DNA from: CAZVIK01 sp964627045
GTDB taxonomy: Bacteria; Acidobacteriota; Terriglobia; Bryobacterales; Bryobacteraceae
Reading direction: 5' to 3'
Length of the DNA: 64,000 nucleotides
Assembly (NCBI GenBank): GCA_964627045.1
Contig: CAZVIK010000002.1
Span: forward strand, 12,361 to 76,360
Shown here: piece after piece, positions 63,078-64,000 of the stretch
Layout of the letters: each line of letters begins with the position of its first letter
How positions within the stretch are numbered: position 1 is the stretch's first letter
The notes under the pieces: model-generated
Seen by the model: only the letters and a program-made list of their open reading frames with translations
The model's database searches: none
Told to the model about the DNA's origin: nothing
Position numbers and translations under genes: made by a program

Positions 63078-63679
63078 TTGGCCTCCGGGAGATCGTAGTT
63101 CCGGTTCAGGCTCCGCAGGTACCCCACAAGTTGCGCGCCCCGGAGGTTAGGGAGAACCCAGGCCGGCTCTCTGGACCACTCGGCCGGCAGGCGCACGGCC
63201 TCGGCGGGAACGCCATTGGCTTCGCGGATCACCTTGAAAAGGAACGGATATCGCGGCATAGTGGAGCCCGCCGACGTTATGGCCGGATTGTAGAGATGCA
63301 GCAGGTGCCAGTCGCGGCTGGGTTGGCGCGCGCCGATATTCGCCAGGTCCGGTCCGGTCCGCATGGTCCCCAGGAGCGGCGTCGGTTCGAAGATATAATC
63401 GCGCGCGACGGTCCGGCGCATGCCCCAACCGCGGGCGATATCCGCGCCGAACCCCTCCGGGCGTACCTGCTGGGAATGGCAATAGACGCAGCCGAGGTCC
63501 ACGTATACGGCACGCCCGGTGACGGCGTCGCCGAAGGGGACCGCGGGCCAGGACTCCTGCGAGTCGTCTTTGAAGGCGGCCAGGTCGCGTGTCTGCCAGT
63601 TGGGGAAGAGTACCAAACCGAGCAGGGAGGCGAAGACCGAGAACAGGACTCCGAGTGCGATCAGCGTGGTGCGATTCAC
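63074..63679 (-). CDS. ccoO: cbb3-type cytochrome c oxidase subunit II
   Basis: The GTG at 63679 follows AAGGAGG and overlaps the ccoN stop (GTGA), giving 201 residues. One N-terminal helix (LIALGVLFSVFASLLGLVLFP) anchors a monohaem domain with CVYCHSQQVRPE, the diagnostic CcoO motif. Other blocks are RGWGMRRTVARDYIFEPTPLLGTMRTGPDLANIG and HLLHLYNPAI. It carries electrons to the CcoN catalytic subunit. Confidence 0.93.
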   Translation of the reverse strand: MNRTTLIALGVLFSVFASLLGLVLFPNWQTRDLAAFKDDSQESWPAVPFGDAVTGRAVYVDLGCVYCHSQQVRPEGFGADIARGWGMRRTVARDYIFEPTPLLGTMRTGPDLANIGARQPSRDWHLLHLYNPAITSAGSTMPRYPFLFKVIREANGVPAEAVRLPAEWSREPAWVLPNLRGAQLVGYLRSLNRNYDLPEAK

Positions 63680-64000
63680 GCGGCCTCCTTGCCGGTCGCC
63701 GGACGGCGGGCACCGCCCAACAGGGTCGGTCCCAGAAGGCGCGCCCCGCGCTTCCGCAACATGTTCCAGACCAGGACGCCGAATGCGACGTGGCCCACGG
63801 TCATCAAAACGCCGGCCGTGCTGCGTGCGTGCAAGTATGGCTTCATAGCGGCGACGATCTGGAGAAACGGCGTCTTCGGATCGTTCATCATGAGGCCCTG
63901 GACCCAACCGCCCCAGGTGAGGGCCACCCAATAAAAGGCGATGCCCAGCGTGCAGGTCCAGAAGTGGACGCGGATCAGGTGCGCCGAATGCCACTCGGAG
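63676..64000 (-). CDS. ccoN: cbb3-type cytochrome c oxidase subunit I, C-terminal part (runs off the window)
   Basis: The frame stays open to the right edge, so the gene starts outside the window; 107 residues are visible. The sequence HLIRVHFWTCTLGIAFYWVALTWGG, then WVQGLMMN, matches the C-terminal helices of CcoN, and the end carries one more helix (VLMTVGHVAFGVLVWNML). A GTG at 63927 is internal and not the start. CcoN is the haem b/CuB catalytic subunit of the high-affinity oxidase. Confidence 0.88.
   Translation of the reverse strand, partial: SEWHSAHLIRVHFWTCTLGIAFYWVALTWGGWVQGLMMNDPKTPFLQIVAAMKPYLHARSTAGVLMTVGHVAFGVLVWNMLRKRGARLLGPTLLGGARRPATGKEAA

Noticed and set aside
63676..63927. 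A separate small protein starting at GTG 63927
   Set aside because: The frame is open upstream to the window edge and matches the C-terminus of CcoN, so the GTG is internal.

Overview
This is a GC-rich bacterial chromosomal window with three 10-N scaffold gaps, so it comes from a draft genome or MAG. The best guess for the source is an acidobacterium of the Solibacter/Bryobacter group. The main pointer is the propeller protein at 25580-27649, which ends in the C-terminal domain typical of Solibacter proteins (TIGR03437 type). Many secreted Tat proteins, DUF5916 and DUF1080 proteins, a split glycine decarboxylase, a class II ribonucleotide reductase and an LPS-export locus fit the same assignment. 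This is inference; no search was run.

Layout. 1-4.1 kb: the tail of what looks like an NRPS/PKS protein, a secreted Fe-S aldo/keto reductase (AKR), and a glycosyltransferase-thioesterase fusion. 4.5-14.7 kb: a tRNA-Gly, then two minus-strand operons each headed by an AKR, with an AraC-family regulator between. The two AKR promoters share a nearly identical operator at a fixed distance from the -10. 14.7-19.4 kb: a BshB1-like deacetylase, rhomboid protease, PfkB kinase, a membrane-anchored unknown and DAHP synthase. The DAHP synthase gene is preceded by an apparently complete transcription attenuator with an aromatic-rich leader peptide. 19.4-25.5 kb: the conserved lptC/A-lptB-rpoN-hpf-rapZ cluster. 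25.6-33.9 kb: a beta-propeller protein, a GT39-type membrane glycosyltransferase and the glycine cleavage operon gcvT-gcvH-gcvPA-gcvPB. 34.0-39.9 kb: an AKR-fold protein without its catalytic tetrad, then the overlapping set gdhA-mutS-anmK. 40.0-49.5 kb: esterase, S46 dipeptidyl-peptidase, an ATP-grasp-like protein, and a small surface-glycan-like set (degenerate Wzt-like protein, GT39-like enzyme, two-domain methyltransferase). 49.6-53.9 kb: nrdJ with a candidate NrdR box, and two secreted proteins. 53.9-58.6 kb: a KimA-like permease with kdpE and a short kdpD, suggesting a potassium-responsive locus. 58.6-64 kb: a PilZ/J-domain protein, then a cbb3 oxidase operon (ccoN-ccoO-monohaem cytochrome c-ccoI-unknown membrane protein) running off the right edge.

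How parts work together. The operons are tightly packed, with many 4-base ATGA or GTGA overlaps. Several genes have a -10-like hexamer only 7-10 bases before the start codon, which suggests leaderless transcription. The strongest regulatory signals are the aroF attenuator and the paired AraC-type operators.
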